A stretch of 64,000 nt of DNA from Polaromonas sp. (GCF_013817205.1 NZ_JACDDD010000005.1:25853-89852); one strand, 5' to 3'; positions 25,781 to 34,325 are shown, numbered from the stretch's first letter. Numbers and translations are program-made. Notes: generated from the sequence alone by a model not told the origin.

Positions 25781-26656
25781 ATGACAACCCAACAACTGAT
25801 CCTCACCCTGGTGCTGGCGACCATGGTTTTTTCGGTCGCGCTTGAGCTGCGCATCGAGGACTTCAAACGCGTGGCGCAGACGCCGCGTGCGGTGATCTGC
25901 GGGCTGATCCCGCAGTTCATCCTGCTGCCGGTAGCCACCTGGGCCGCCACCCTGCTGCTGGACTTGCCGCCCAACGTCGAGGCCGCGATGATCCTGGTCG
26001 CCGCCTGCCCGGGCGGCAGCCTGAGTAACGTGATCACCCACCTGGGACGCGGCAACACCGCACTGTCGGTCAGCGTATCGGCGGTCGCCAGCGTGATCGC
26101 GCTGGTGGCCACGCCGTTCAACTTCAGCTGGATGATCGCCACCAACCCGGCCACGGCGGCCTGGATGCGCGAACTCAGCATCGATCCTTCGGGCATCTGG
26201 CTGAGCCTGCTGCTGTTGCTGGCTGTGCCCATGACGCTGGGCCTGCTGTTTTCGCACAAGCTGCCAATGCTGACGGCGCGCATCCGCAAGCCGCTAGGAA
26301 ACTTTGCCGTGGCCTGCCTGCTGCTGTTCATCGTGGCCGGCCTGATCAAGGAGCGCCAGTTGCTGACGCTGGGCCTGCTGCCGACGCTGCTGATCGTGGT
26401 GATACACAACGCCTGCGGGCTGTTCTTCGGCTGGCTCACCAGCGTCGTCATGCGGGTCAGCGAGAAAGACCGCCGCGCCGTGATGATCGAGGGCGGCATG
26501 CAGAATTCCGGGCTGGCGCTGGGCATCATCGGCGTGCAGTTTGGCAGCGACCTGGGTATGGTCACGGTGGCCAGCCTGTGGGGCATCTGGCACATCGTGA
26601 GCGGCCTGGTCATGGTTTACTGGTGGAGGAAACAGGATGCTCGATCTTCTGGTTAA
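25781..26656 (+). CDS. BASS-family (bile acid:sodium symporter-like) transporter
   Basis: 291 residues with about nine hydrophobic segments. Typical BASS motifs are visible: ILVAACPGGSLSNVITHLGRGN near the first crossing helices, and EGGMQNSGLALGIIGVQFG near the second, where the sodium sites are formed. It probably imports an organic anion with sodium. ATG 25781 has GAGGAAA 6 bases upstream. The 3' end overlaps the next gene by 20 bp, so the two are one transcription unit, suggesting it imports the substrate of the amidohydrolase. The pair interrupts the lnt/glyQ gene order seen in relatives, on the opposite strand. Confidence 0.9.
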   Translation: MTTQQLILTLVLATMVFSVALELRIEDFKRVAQTPRAVICGLIPQFILLPVATWAATLLLDLPPNVEAAMILVAACPGGSLSNVITHLGRGNTALSVSVSAVASVIALVATPFNFSWMIATNPATAAWMRELSIDPSGIWLSLLLLLAVPMTLGLLFSHKLPMLTARIRKPLGNFAVACLLLFIVAGLIKERQLLTLGLLPTLLIVVIHNACGLFFGWLTSVVMRVSEKDRRAVMIEGGMQNSGLALGIIGVQFGSDLGMVTVASLWGIWHIVSGLVMVYWWRKQDARSSG

Positions 26657-28469
26657 GGGTGCCACCGTGGTGGATGGACGCGGAGGCGAGCCTTTTGTCG
26701 CCGACGTCGGCGTGCGGGACGGCCGCATCGTGGAAGTCGGTACCCTCAGCGAAGCCGCGCACGAAACGGTGGACGCCAGCGGCCTGTGGCTGACCCCCGG
26801 TTTTGTCGACATCCACACCCACTACGACGGCCAGGTGACCTGGGACGAAAACTTCGCACCTAGCATTTACCACGGCGTGACCACGCTGGTGATGGGCAAC
26901 TGCGGCGTTGGTTTTGCGCCTGTTCGTCCCGGCCATCAGGACGACCTGATCAAGCTCATGGAGGGGGTGGAAGACATTCCCGGTGCGGCGCTGCACGAGG
27001 GCATACGCTGGGACTGGGAGAGTTTCCCGCAGTACATGGACGCGCTGGAGAAGACGCCGCGCAGCCTGGACTACCTGGTGCAGGTGCCACACGACCCGCT
27101 GCGCATGTATGTGATGGGTGAGCGCGCGGTGGCCAAACAAACCGCCGCGCCGCATGAGATCGCCGCCATGCGTGCGCTGCTGCACGAGGCACTGCTGGCC
27201 GGCGCCGCCGGTTTCAGCACTGGCCGCAGCGACAACCACCGCACCTCCGAAGGCAAGGACACGCCGGCCGCCGAGGCCACGGCGGCAGAACTGGTGGGAC
27301 TGGCCGGCGCGTTTAAAGGCATCGCGCACGGCGTGTTGCAGGTGGTCAGCGACTTCGACCTGTTGCAAGATCTTGCTGCCCCCCGGCCCTTGCAGGACCG
27401 GCCCCCCGAGGGGGCGCTCCCCGCTAGGGGCGGCCCGTCGCCGGGGCCGCGCTTCGACGCCGAATTCGACCTGGTCGAACAGATGGCGCAAGCCAGCGGC
27501 AAGCCGCTGTCCATGACCTGGTTGCAGCGCGACCCGGGCGGCGAGCAGTATGAAGCGATACGCAGTCGCGTCGACAGCGCGGTGGCCTCTGGCCTGCCAT
27601 TGTTTCTGCAGGCTGCCGTGCGCGGCATCGGCGTGATCAACGGGCTGGACGCGAGTTTTCATCCCTTCATGGGCTTCCCCGGTTACAAGGAAGTCGCGCA
27701 CCTGCCGCTGGCCGAACGCGCCGCCGCACTGCGCGAGCCGGCCCGCAAGGCACGCATCCTGGGCGAGAAGTCGGAACGCCTGGCGGGCGACGGCACGGCC
27801 ATCCCGCCACTGGTGGATATTTTGCTGGCGCGTATCGACATGATCAGCGGGCGCATGTTCCCGCTCGACGACCAGCTCAACTACGAGCCATCGGTCATGC
27901 AGAGTTTTCTGGTGCAGGCCAGGCAGCGCGGCGCCACACCGCTGGAAGCGCTGTACGACCACCTGGCCGGGGGCGACGGCAGCCACCTCATCTACTTCCC
28001 GATCTTCAACTACAACAGCGGCTCGCTGGACGCGGTGCGGCAGATGCTGGACCATCCGCGTGTGCTCTCCAGCCTCAGCGATGCCGGCGCCCACGTCGGC
28101 ACGGTTTGCGACGCAAGTTTCACCACCTTCATGCTGACGCACTGGGTGTTGGGCCGCGAGCAGGGCAAGCTGCCGCTGGGGCGCGCGGTGGAGATGCTGA
28201 CGCGGCGCAACGCGCGTTACCTGGGCCTGACAGACCGCGGCGAGATCGCACCCGGTCAACGCGCCGACCTGAACCTCATCGACCCGCAACGCCTGAGCGT
28301 GGGCACACCGGCGCTGGTGCGCGACCTGCCGGCCGGGGGCAAACGTTTTCTGCAGAAGGCCGAGGGTTATGTGGCGACCTGGGTCGCCGGCGTGGCCGTA
28401 CAGCGCGAAGGCGAGATCACCGCAGGGCGTCCCGGGCGGCTGGTTCGGATGGGAAGAGTCGCGTCCTGA
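26637..28469 (+). CDS. Amidohydrolase of the N-acyl-D-amino-acid deacylase family, with an in-frame R1 insertion
   Basis: 610 residues. The metal site starts with GFVDIHTHYDGQ; GNCGVGFAP and SDAGAHVGTVCDASF are typical of D-aminoacylase-like enzymes. The C-terminal composite beta domain ends GEIAPGQRADLNLID. It probably hydrolyses an N-acylated amino acid or cyclic amide imported by the preceding symporter. Residues about 247-274 (AAPRPLQDRPPEGALPARGG and following) are encoded by an R1-like repeat (27376-27458) in frame, between SDFDLLQD and RFDAEFDLVEQ, where I would expect a short loop. The reading frame is intact, so the insertion may be tolerated in a surface loop. The start overlaps the symporter gene by 20 bp; AGGAAA lies upstream. 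Confidence 0.88.
   Translation: MLDLLVKGATVVDGRGGEPFVADVGVRDGRIVEVGTLSEAAHETVDASGLWLTPGFVDIHTHYDGQVTWDENFAPSIYHGVTTLVMGNCGVGFAPVRPGHQDDLIKLMEGVEDIPGAALHEGIRWDWESFPQYMDALEKTPRSLDYLVQVPHDPLRMYVMGERAVAKQTAAPHEIAAMRALLHEALLAGAAGFSTGRSDNHRTSEGKDTPAAEATAAELVGLAGAFKGIAHGVLQVVSDFDLLQDLAAPRPLQDRPPEGALPARGGPSPGPRFDAEFDLVEQMAQASGKPLSMTWLQRDPGGEQYEAIRSRVDSAVASGLPLFLQAAVRGIGVINGLDASFHPFMGFPGYKEVAHLPLAERAAALREPARKARILGEKSERLAGDGTAIPPLVDILLARIDMISGRMFPLDDQLNYEPSVMQSFLVQARQRGATPLEALYDHLAGGDGSHLIYFPIFNYNSGSLDAVRQMLDHPRVLSSLSDAGAHVGTVCDASFTTFMLTHWVLGREQGKLPLGRAVEMLTRRNARYLGLTDRGEIAPGQRADLNLIDPQRLSVGTPALVRDLPAGGKRFLQKAEGYVATWVAGVAVQREGEITAGRPGRLVRMGRVAS
27376..27458. repeat. R1-like repeat inside the amidohydrolase coding sequence
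   Basis: CCCCCCGAGGGGGC, a 12-base spacer, then GGGCGGCCC. The reverse complement of the R1 copy at 34226 has the same two blocks with the same spacing, so this is part of an R1 element in inverted orientation. The flanks (GCCCCCCGGCCC before, CCGGGGCCG after) are also inverted-repeat-rich. Its length keeps the frame open. Confidence 0.75.
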
Positions 28470-28478
28470 TTTTTAGAC

Positions 28479-28532
28479 AAATCGGCCTTCAGCCCTTATC
28501 CAACGGGCGTGAGAAGCTACTATTTTGATAGC
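28479..28532. repeat. R2 dispersed repeat
   Basis: AAATCGGCCTTCAGCCCTTA, then GGGCGTGAGAAGCTACTATT and TTGATAGC. It occupies most of the 77 bp between the convergent stops of the amidohydrolase (28469) and lnt (28547). Confidence 0.85.
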
Positions 28533-28546
28533 GCCACCGGTGCGTA

Positions 28547-30175
28547 TCAACGACGACGCCGCGCCAGCCAGGCCAGCAACACCAGCACGCCGGCCCCGCC
28601 CCAGAAGGGCCAGAGCCCATACCGCGACACCCACGAGACGTATGGCGTGATGCCGGTGCGCCCCTCAACCTCACCCACCAACGCGCCGCGTGTATGCCGC
28701 GGCAACTCGTGCGTGACCTTGCCGCGGTGGTCAATGATCACCGTGGCGCCAGTGTTGGTGGCGCGGATCATCGGGCGCTCAAACTCCAGCGCGCGCATGC
28801 GCGAGATCGCCAGATGCTGGTCGATGGCAATGCTGTTGCCGAACCAGGCGATGTTGCTGACGTTGACCAGGATAGTCGGCGCCATCGCCGCATTGGAAAA
28901 GGCCACCGCCAGCTCTTCGCCAAACAGATCCTCATAACAAATGTTGGGCGCCAGCCGATGGCCCTGCCAGTCAAACGAGGGCTGGCCGAGCGGGCCGCGG
29001 TTGAAGTCACCGAGCGGGATGTTCATCAGGTTGATGAACCAACGAAAGCCCGGCGGTACAAATTCGCCAAAAGGCACCAGATGGTGTTTGTCGAACCGGT
29101 AACTCTGTGCCGTGCCTGCGCCTGAGGCCGGTTTGAGCCCGACGACGGAGTTGGCGTAGCTTGCGCTGTAGCTGCCCAGCGGCGTGCCAATCAGCGCGGC
29201 CTGCCCTCCCGTAGCAAAACGCGACTGCAAAGCGCCCCAGTAGCCTTCGGGCATTTGTTGGGGCAGCAACGGCAAAGCGGTCTCGGGCGCCACCACCAGC
29301 GCGGTTTTCGCGCCCTGCAACTGCTCAGCGTACCAGCGCAGGGCGGTCGGCAAGCCGCTGCCCGGCTGGAATTTTTCGTTCTGCGGAATATTGCCCTGCA
29401 GCAGGGTGACCTGCAGGTTGCCGGCTGAGGTGGAAGTCTGGCGCCCGGCCAGCACGGCTACCGCCACAATCACCAGCGCCGTCAGCGGAAACAGCAGGAC
29501 CTGGCGCCGCGACTGGTTCCAGCCGGCCAGGCCGGCGGCCAGGAAAGCCGCCAGGAAGGTGATGCCGTGCACACCGATCCAGCGGGCGTAGTCGTCCAGC
29601 CAGCCGCTCACATGGGCGTAGCCAGCCTCGCCCCATGGAAAGCCGGTGAACAACTGGACCCGCGCCAACTCGGCCATCAACCACAACGCGGCAAACACCA
29701 GCGCGCGCCGTGTTCGGCCGGCCGGCCCGACGGCCACAAACACAGCGCTGGCCAGCGCGTAGTAGGTGGACAGAAAAATAGCCAGCCCCAGCACCGCCAA
29801 TACAGCGAGCGGCGAAGCCAGCCCGCCGTAGATGTGCAGCGAAATGAACAGCCACCAGAAAATACCGCTCAACCACGCGGTGGCAAACACCCAACCCAAG
29901 GTCAGCCCCTGGCGGAAAGTCCTGCAGCGGTCCAGTTGCCAGACCAGCCCCGCCAGCGCCAGCAACTGCAGCCACCAGACCGGCTGGCCCTGCGGCAAAC
30001 CCACGGCGAAGGGCCAGGCAATGCTGGCGGCGTGGGCGCCACCGGCGAGCAACATCCCCAGCAGTTGCAGCACCCACGCGCCTTGGTTCTTCTGTCTGGG
30101 GTAGCCAATGTGCTCAAGCAGCGCCGGCAGGGTCGGCGGCGCAGGCATCATGCTGTCGATGGTCTGCCGTCCCAT
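28547..30175 (-). CDS. lnt: Apolipoprotein N-acyltransferase
   Basis: 542 residues. The N-terminal half has about six to eight membrane segments (for example WLSGIFWWLFISLHIYGG, FLAAFLAAGLAGW). The C-terminal nitrilase-like domain carries the triad Glu298 (APETALPLL), Lys363 (FDKHHLVPFGE) and Cys413 (NICYEDLFG). A last hydrophobic helix (YGLWPFWGGAGVLVLLAW) closes it. It adds the third acyl chain to lipoproteins in the inner membrane. It follows corC on the minus strand by 11 bp, the usual corC-lnt pairing. Confidence 0.96.
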   Translation of the reverse strand: MGRQTIDSMMPAPPTLPALLEHIGYPRQKNQGAWVLQLLGMLLAGGAHAASIAWPFAVGLPQGQPVWWLQLLALAGLVWQLDRCRTFRQGLTLGWVFATAWLSGIFWWLFISLHIYGGLASPLAVLAVLGLAIFLSTYYALASAVFVAVGPAGRTRRALVFAALWLMAELARVQLFTGFPWGEAGYAHVSGWLDDYARWIGVHGITFLAAFLAAGLAGWNQSRRQVLLFPLTALVIVAVAVLAGRQTSTSAGNLQVTLLQGNIPQNEKFQPGSGLPTALRWYAEQLQGAKTALVVAPETALPLLPQQMPEGYWGALQSRFATGGQAALIGTPLGSYSASYANSVVGLKPASGAGTAQSYRFDKHHLVPFGEFVPPGFRWFINLMNIPLGDFNRGPLGQPSFDWQGHRLAPNICYEDLFGEELAVAFSNAAMAPTILVNVSNIAWFGNSIAIDQHLAISRMRALEFERPMIRATNTGATVIIDHRGKVTHELPRHTRGALVGEVEGRTGITPYVSWVSRYGLWPFWGGAGVLVLLAWLARRRR

Positions 30176-30186
30176 GCCGCGTGTCT

Positions 30187-31053
30187 TTATGGCGCCGGGG
30201 TGCCGGCAGCGGCGACTGGGGAGACCTTGAACCAGCGCACCGCGCCGCCCTTGGTATGCAGCACGGTGAACTGCAGGCCATCCAGCACATACACTTCGCC
30301 GCGTTTGGGCACATGACCCATCTCGTGCGCGACCAGGCCGCCTATGGTTTCGAAGTCGGCGTCCAGCAGCTTCACGCCGAAGGCCTCGCTGACCCGCTCG
30401 ATGGAGGTGTCGCCGCTGACGCGGTAGGTGTGGTCGCTCAGGCCGAAAATGTCGCCGTCGTCTTCCGCGATGTCAAATTCGTCTTCGATCTCGCCAACGA
30501 TTTGCTCAAGCACGTCTTCAATCGTGATCAGGCCGGCAACACGGCCAAACTCGTCGATCACGATGGCCAGGTGGTTGCGGTTGCCGCGAAACTCGCGCAG
30601 CAAATCATTCAGGCCCTTGCTCTCGGGCACAAACACCGCCGGGCGCAGCAACGCGCGAATGTTGAGCTCAGGCGCGCGCTGCAGCTTGAGCAAGTCCTTG
30701 GCCATCAGGATGCCAAGAATGTTTTCTTTTTCGTTTTCGTAAACAGGAAAGCGTGAGTGCGCGGTGTCTATCACCAGGTGCAGCAGCTCGTCAAAGGGCG
30801 CATCGATGTTGATGGCGTCCATGCGCGGCGCGGCCACCATCACATCGCCCGCCGTCATGTCGGCCATGCGGATCACGCCCTCGAGCATCTCGCGGCTTTG
30901 CGCGCCGATGACGTCGTTGTCCTGCGCCTCGACCAGGGTTTCGATCAGCTCGTCTTTGGAGTCGGGCCCCGGGTGGAGCATTTCAGCAAGCTTTTGCAAA
31001 AAGCCGCGTTTGTCTTCCGGCTTGGTCGATCTACTGGGGGGGGCGTCGGACAC
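30187..31053 (-). CDS. corC: CorC/HlyC-family CBS-domain protein (magnesium/cobalt efflux type)
   Basis: 288 residues from GTG 31053. Two CBS domains are seen at about 75-200 (MVAAPRMDAINIDAPFDELL, GILMAKDLLKLQ; NHLAIVIDEFGRVAGLITIE). A C-terminal transporter-associated domain follows (DTSIERVSEAFGVKL, ETIGGLVAHEMGHVPKRGE). It lacks the membrane DUF21 domain, as CorC does. The name comes from Salmonella; the function in magnesium homeostasis is inferred. It starts the corC-lnt transcript. Confidence 0.92.
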   Translation of the reverse strand: MSDAPPSRSTKPEDKRGFLQKLAEMLHPGPDSKDELIETLVEAQDNDVIGAQSREMLEGVIRMADMTAGDVMVAAPRMDAINIDAPFDELLHLVIDTAHSRFPVYENEKENILGILMAKDLLKLQRAPELNIRALLRPAVFVPESKGLNDLLREFRGNRNHLAIVIDEFGRVAGLITIEDVLEQIVGEIEDEFDIAEDDGDIFGLSDHTYRVSGDTSIERVSEAFGVKLLDADFETIGGLVAHEMGHVPKRGEVYVLDGLQFTVLHTKGGAVRWFKVSPVAAAGTPAP

Positions 31054-31130
31054 AAGGGTGTTCGGTAGTGGAGGAGCGCCAAGGATAACTTACTTCGATG
31101 GCTGTAAGCCCGCGGCTATCTCCATTCAAG

Positions 31131-31222
31131 CCGGGGCCGCGGGCCCGGCTTTGCCGGCCCGCAGGCGCAGCGGCCCCCTCGGGGGGCAGAGAGCTACACG
31201 CAGTGAGCGACCGTGGGGGCCG
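31131..31222. repeat. R1 dispersed repeat
   Basis: Contains GGGCCCGGCTTTGCCGGCCC, CGGCCCCCTCGGGGGGCAGA, CTACACGCAGTGAGCGACC and GTGGGGGCC. It ends six bases from the sulfatase stop codon. It lies in the 174-bp gap between the sulfatase stop and the corC start, which holds nothing else I recognise. Confidence 0.88.
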
Positions 31223-31227
31223 ACATC

Positions 31228-32619
31228 TTAGCGCTGTGGCATATCCTTGAGCGAATAACCCAGGCTGACCGTGGCATCGGCCGGAATAGCCGGCATGCTG
31301 TCGTTCCAGCGGACCCATGCCTCGCGCATGGCCGCCAGGCGGGCGGGTTGCTGATGGGCCAGATTGGCGCGTTCGCGTTCGTCGGACGCGATATGAAACA
31401 GATACTCGTTGCCATCGACCACCAGGTATTTCCATTCGCCGTCGCGCAGGGCCCGCTGGCCGCGATGGTTCATGCGCCAGTAAAGCGGGCGTGCAAAACG
31501 GTGGCCCGGCCGCGCGAGCACCGGCAGCAGCGATACGCCGTCCAGCGGGTAGTCGGCATCAGCCGATACCCCGGCAGCGGCTAGCATGGTGGCCGACCAG
31601 TCCATCGTCATGCAGGGCTGATCACTGAGCCTGCCGGTCGCAATCACTGCCGGCCAGTGTGCAATCCATGGCACACGAATGCCGCCTTCGGTGAGGTCCA
31701 TCTTGCCGCCGACCAGGGGCCAGTTGTCTGAAAAGCGCTCGCCGCCGTTGTCGCTGGTAAAAACCACCAGCGTGTTGTCGGACAGGCCGTTTTCCTGCAC
31801 CGCCCGCATCAGCTGGCCGATGCCTTCGTCCATGTGGTGAATCATGCGCCGGTAAGTGTGGATGTTGCCGCCGTGAAGATGAAACAGCTTGCCTTCAAGC
31901 TGCGGCGCCAGCGCCGCATCGTCGCGGCTCTCCCAAGGCCAGTGCGGCGCGGTGTAGTGCAGGCTCAGGAAAAATGGCCTGTCCTCTCTGGCGCCGCTTG
32001 CCATGCGGTGCACATAGTCCACCGCACGTTGTGAAATCAGGTCTGTCAAGTAGCCGGTTTCCTGGTGCACCTGCTCACCCAGCCAGAGATCCTTGCGTCC
32101 GGTCGAGTCGCAATGACTGAAGTAGTCCACCCCGCCCGACATCGGTCCATAAAACTCCTCGTACCCGGAGCGCTGGGGCCCGAAGTAAGGCGGATAGCCC
32201 AGATGCCATTTGCCAATCAGGGCCGTGCGATAACCGCTTTGCCCAAGCAGCGACGGCAGCGTCGGATGATCGGGCGGCAGCCCCAGCGTGCTGCTGCCAC
32301 GGCTTTTGCTGTTGATCGGCTCTTCGGCGGCACCGCGCAGGCGGTACTGGTAGCGCGCAGTCATGAGCGCAAAACGTGTGGGCGAACACACCGGCGAATT
32401 CGAATACCCCTGCGTGAACCTGATACCCGCTGCAGCCAGGCTGTCGAGCACGGGCGACACCGGCGCCCGGCCGCCATAACACCCGAGGTCGGCGTAGCCG
32501 AGGTCATCGGCCACGATAAAAATGATGTTGGGGCGTGGCGAGGCGGTCAAGGCTGCGCTCACTCGCTCAGGATTCGGGCTTGAAGCCGGAGCGCCGGATA
32601 ACGGGGCTCCACTGTGCAT
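31228..32619 (-). CDS. Sulfatase (arylsulfatase type)
   Basis: Up to 463 residues. The metal-binding start is IFIVADDLGYADLGCYG. The sulfatase signature CSPTR (Cys78) is the Cys converted to formylglycine; HLGYPPYFGPQRSGYEEFYG and VVFTSDNGGE are further family blocks. It hydrolyses a sulfate ester. No signal peptide is evident, so it may be cytoplasmic; the formylglycine-generating enzyme is not in the window. The start is uncertain: ATG 32619 overlaps the receptor gene by 53 bp, whereas GTG 32562 lies just after that gene's stop. It is co-directional with the TTT receptor gene, suggesting uptake and desulfation of an organosulfate. Confidence 0.88.
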   Translation of the reverse strand: MHSGAPLSGAPASSPNPERVSAALTASPRPNIIFIVADDLGYADLGCYGGRAPVSPVLDSLAAAGIRFTQGYSNSPVCSPTRFALMTARYQYRLRGAAEEPINSKSRGSSTLGLPPDHPTLPSLLGQSGYRTALIGKWHLGYPPYFGPQRSGYEEFYGPMSGGVDYFSHCDSTGRKDLWLGEQVHQETGYLTDLISQRAVDYVHRMASGAREDRPFFLSLHYTAPHWPWESRDDAALAPQLEGKLFHLHGGNIHTYRRMIHHMDEGIGQLMRAVQENGLSDNTLVVFTSDNGGERFSDNWPLVGGKMDLTEGGIRVPWIAHWPAVIATGRLSDQPCMTMDWSATMLAAAGVSADADYPLDGVSLLPVLARPGHRFARPLYWRMNHRGQRALRDGEWKYLVVDGNEYLFHIASDERERANLAHQQPARLAAMREAWVRWNDSMPAIPADATVSLGYSLKDMPQR

Positions 32620-33568
32620 TGAAGGCTTGGAGTGCAGCCGCAGTCTGGGACTGGCTCATGGCCACAGGCACCATTTTGCCGGCCTCGAACTTGGCGCGTG
32701 TCTCCGGCTCCTGCATGATCTGCAGCAAGGTTTTTGCCAGCAAATCCACCGTGGCTTTGGGCGTGGTGGCCGGCGCAAACATGGTGTTCCAACCGGTGGC
32801 CACGAGAGGCAGGCCCTGCTCCCTGAATGTGGGTACGGTGGGGGAAAAAGGCGAGCGTTTGGCCCCGGAGGTTGCCAAGATACGCAGCTTGCCGCCTTCA
32901 TGTTGCGACAGCAGGGAGTCCAGCGTATCGAAGGCGATGGGTATCTGCCCCCCGATCAGGTCATTGAGCAGCGGGGCCGAGCCCCGATAGCCAACTACCT
33001 CCAGTCGCGCCTGCGCCATGTGGCTGACCATCAGTGCAAAAAAGTGCGGCAAGCTGCCCGTGGCGGGCACACCGGCGTTGGCCTTGTCAGGGTTGGCACG
33101 TATCCAGGCCAGCATGTGCGAGACCTCGCGCACCGGCAGGCCCGAGCTGACAGCCACGCCAAAATCGTAGTCGGTCACTGCGCCCAAGGGGACAAAATCG
33201 GTCAGCGGATCGAACTTGAGGTCTTTGTAGATCAGCGGCGCCACACTCATGACCGCCGGGTTGCCAATCATCATCACGGTCTGGTCGGGGGGCGTGTTGA
33301 CCAGCTGCTGCGCAGCCAGGCGACCGCCCGCGCCCACACGGTTGTCAACAATCACCGGGCGCTTGAGTAGTTGCTGCATGCGCTCACCCACCATGCGGGC
33401 GGCCCGGTCAGACGCGCCGCCTGGCGGATAACCCACCACAATACGGATGGGTCCCGTCTGGGCAAGGGCCCGTCGTGGCAGTGAAAGGCCCGCCGCCAAG
33501 GTGCAGGCGGCGGTCCCGAGCAAGACTTTGCGCCGATTGGGCGCAGCAGGAAACAGAGGCTGTGGCAT
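32567..33568 (-). CDS. Bug/TctC-family tripartite tricarboxylate transporter substrate-binding protein
   Basis: 333 residues from ATG 33568 with CGGAG upstream. It begins with a twin-arginine signal (NRRKVLLGTAACTLAAGLSL, cleavage after RRALA), so the mature protein is periplasmic. The Bug fold is shown by IRIVVGYPPGGASDRAARMV, GAGGRLAAQQLV and GSLPHFFALMV. Such receptors are very numerous in Comamonadaceae and usually bind carboxylates. No TctA/TctB membrane genes are nearby, so it is an orphan receptor. It leads the sulfatase gene and is divergent from a MarR regulator. Confidence 0.92.
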   Translation of the reverse strand: MPQPLFPAAPNRRKVLLGTAACTLAAGLSLPRRALAQTGPIRIVVGYPPGGASDRAARMVGERMQQLLKRPVIVDNRVGAGGRLAAQQLVNTPPDQTVMMIGNPAVMSVAPLIYKDLKFDPLTDFVPLGAVTDYDFGVAVSSGLPVREVSHMLAWIRANPDKANAGVPATGSLPHFFALMVSHMAQARLEVVGYRGSAPLLNDLIGGQIPIAFDTLDSLLSQHEGGKLRILATSGAKRSPFSPTVPTFREQGLPLVATGWNTMFAPATTPKATVDLLAKTLLQIMQEPETRAKFEAGKMVPVAMSQSQTAAALQAFNAQWSPVIRRSGFKPES

Positions 33569-33610
33569 GATAAATCTCCGGTTGGTGCGGCGATTGTCCT
33601 GGCCCGACCC

Positions 33611-33627
33611 TTGATTGCGGAAATCAA
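33611..33627. promoter_or_regulatory. Inverted repeat TTGATT-N5-AATCAA, possible MarR operator
   Basis: A 17-bp perfect inverted repeat with a 5-base spacer in the 105-bp divergent region between the TTT receptor gene and the MarR gene. MarR regulators usually bind such sites next to their own genes. Assignment is inference. Confidence 0.5.
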
Positions 33628-33673
33628 TCATCCCCGGGAGTAACCCTGATGCCCGACCCTGGTGCCCGCCCCC

Positions 33674-34219
33674 ATGACCGTTACCTCTGAAGCCACCTCC
33701 CGCCTCTTCTCGCCTGAGGTTCTGGACGACCTTCTGCTCTACCGCCTCAGCCGCTTGCAGGCCACCGCCGGCCGCATGGTGGTGCGGTACTGCGAGGGCC
33801 AGTTTGGTATCACCCGACGCGAATGGCGCATTCTGGCGCAGCTGGCTTCGCGCGGCCCCATGGGCTCTTCGGAACTGGCCGAACACGCGCACCTGGACCG
33901 CCCGCGCACCTCCAAGGCGGTCACCACATTGGCTGAGAAAAAACTGGTCAGCCGCAGCGGCCGCCCGGGTGATGCCCGGCAGATCCGCGTGGAACTGACA
34001 GCGGCTGGCATCGCCCTGCATGCGCGGCTGTTTCCGCTGGTTAGACAGATCAACCGCGATGTGCTGCAAGTCCTGCAGCCGCAAGAGATTGAACTGCTCG
34101 CAGGCATGCTGACGCGCTTGCAGGCAAGCGCGGACGCCCTGGCCGCTGAGGGGGATTTGCCGCTGGCCGACAGGCGCCATGGCAGCAGCGCGCGCCGCTA
34201 CAAGCCCGATGTGGATTGA
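33674..34219 (+). CDS. MarR-family transcriptional regulator
   Basis: 181 residues from ATG 33674. The winged helix-turn-helix spans about residues 45-120: FGITRREWRILAQLAS, SSELAEHAHLDRPRTSKAV, and wing KKLVSRSGRPGDARQIRVEL. It probably controls the divergent receptor-sulfatase operon and responds to a phenolic or organosulfate ligand; this is inference from context. The C-terminus is basic (RRHGSSARRYKPDVD). An R1 repeat follows its stop. Confidence 0.88.
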   Translation: MTVTSEATSRLFSPEVLDDLLLYRLSRLQATAGRMVVRYCEGQFGITRREWRILAQLASRGPMGSSELAEHAHLDRPRTSKAVTTLAEKKLVSRSGRPGDARQIRVELTAAGIALHARLFPLVRQINRDVLQVLQPQEIELLAGMLTRLQASADALAAEGDLPLADRRHGSSARRYKPDVD

Positions 34220-34225
34220 GTTTTG

Positions 34226-34321
34226 CCGTGGGGGCCATCGGCCGCAGCGCAGGGCCGCCCCAAGCAAGGCCAGCCCCCTCGGGGGGCAGGGAGCTACACG
34301 CAGTGAGCGACCGTGGGGGCC
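34226..34321. repeat. R1 dispersed repeat
   Basis: CCGTGGGGGCCATCGG at one end, then AGGGCCGCCCCAAGCAAGGC, CAGCCCCCTCGGGGGGCAGG, CTACACGCAGTGAGCGACC and CCGTGGGGGCC at the other end. It carries the terminal CCGTGGGGGCC at both ends. It fills the gap between the convergent stops of the MarR and GNAT genes. Confidence 0.9.
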
Positions 34322-34325
34322 ATAT

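Noticed and set aside
26637..28469. Frameshift or pseudogene in the amidohydrolase because of the repeat
   Set aside because: The frame stays open through the repeat, and conserved motifs on both sides are in the same frame.
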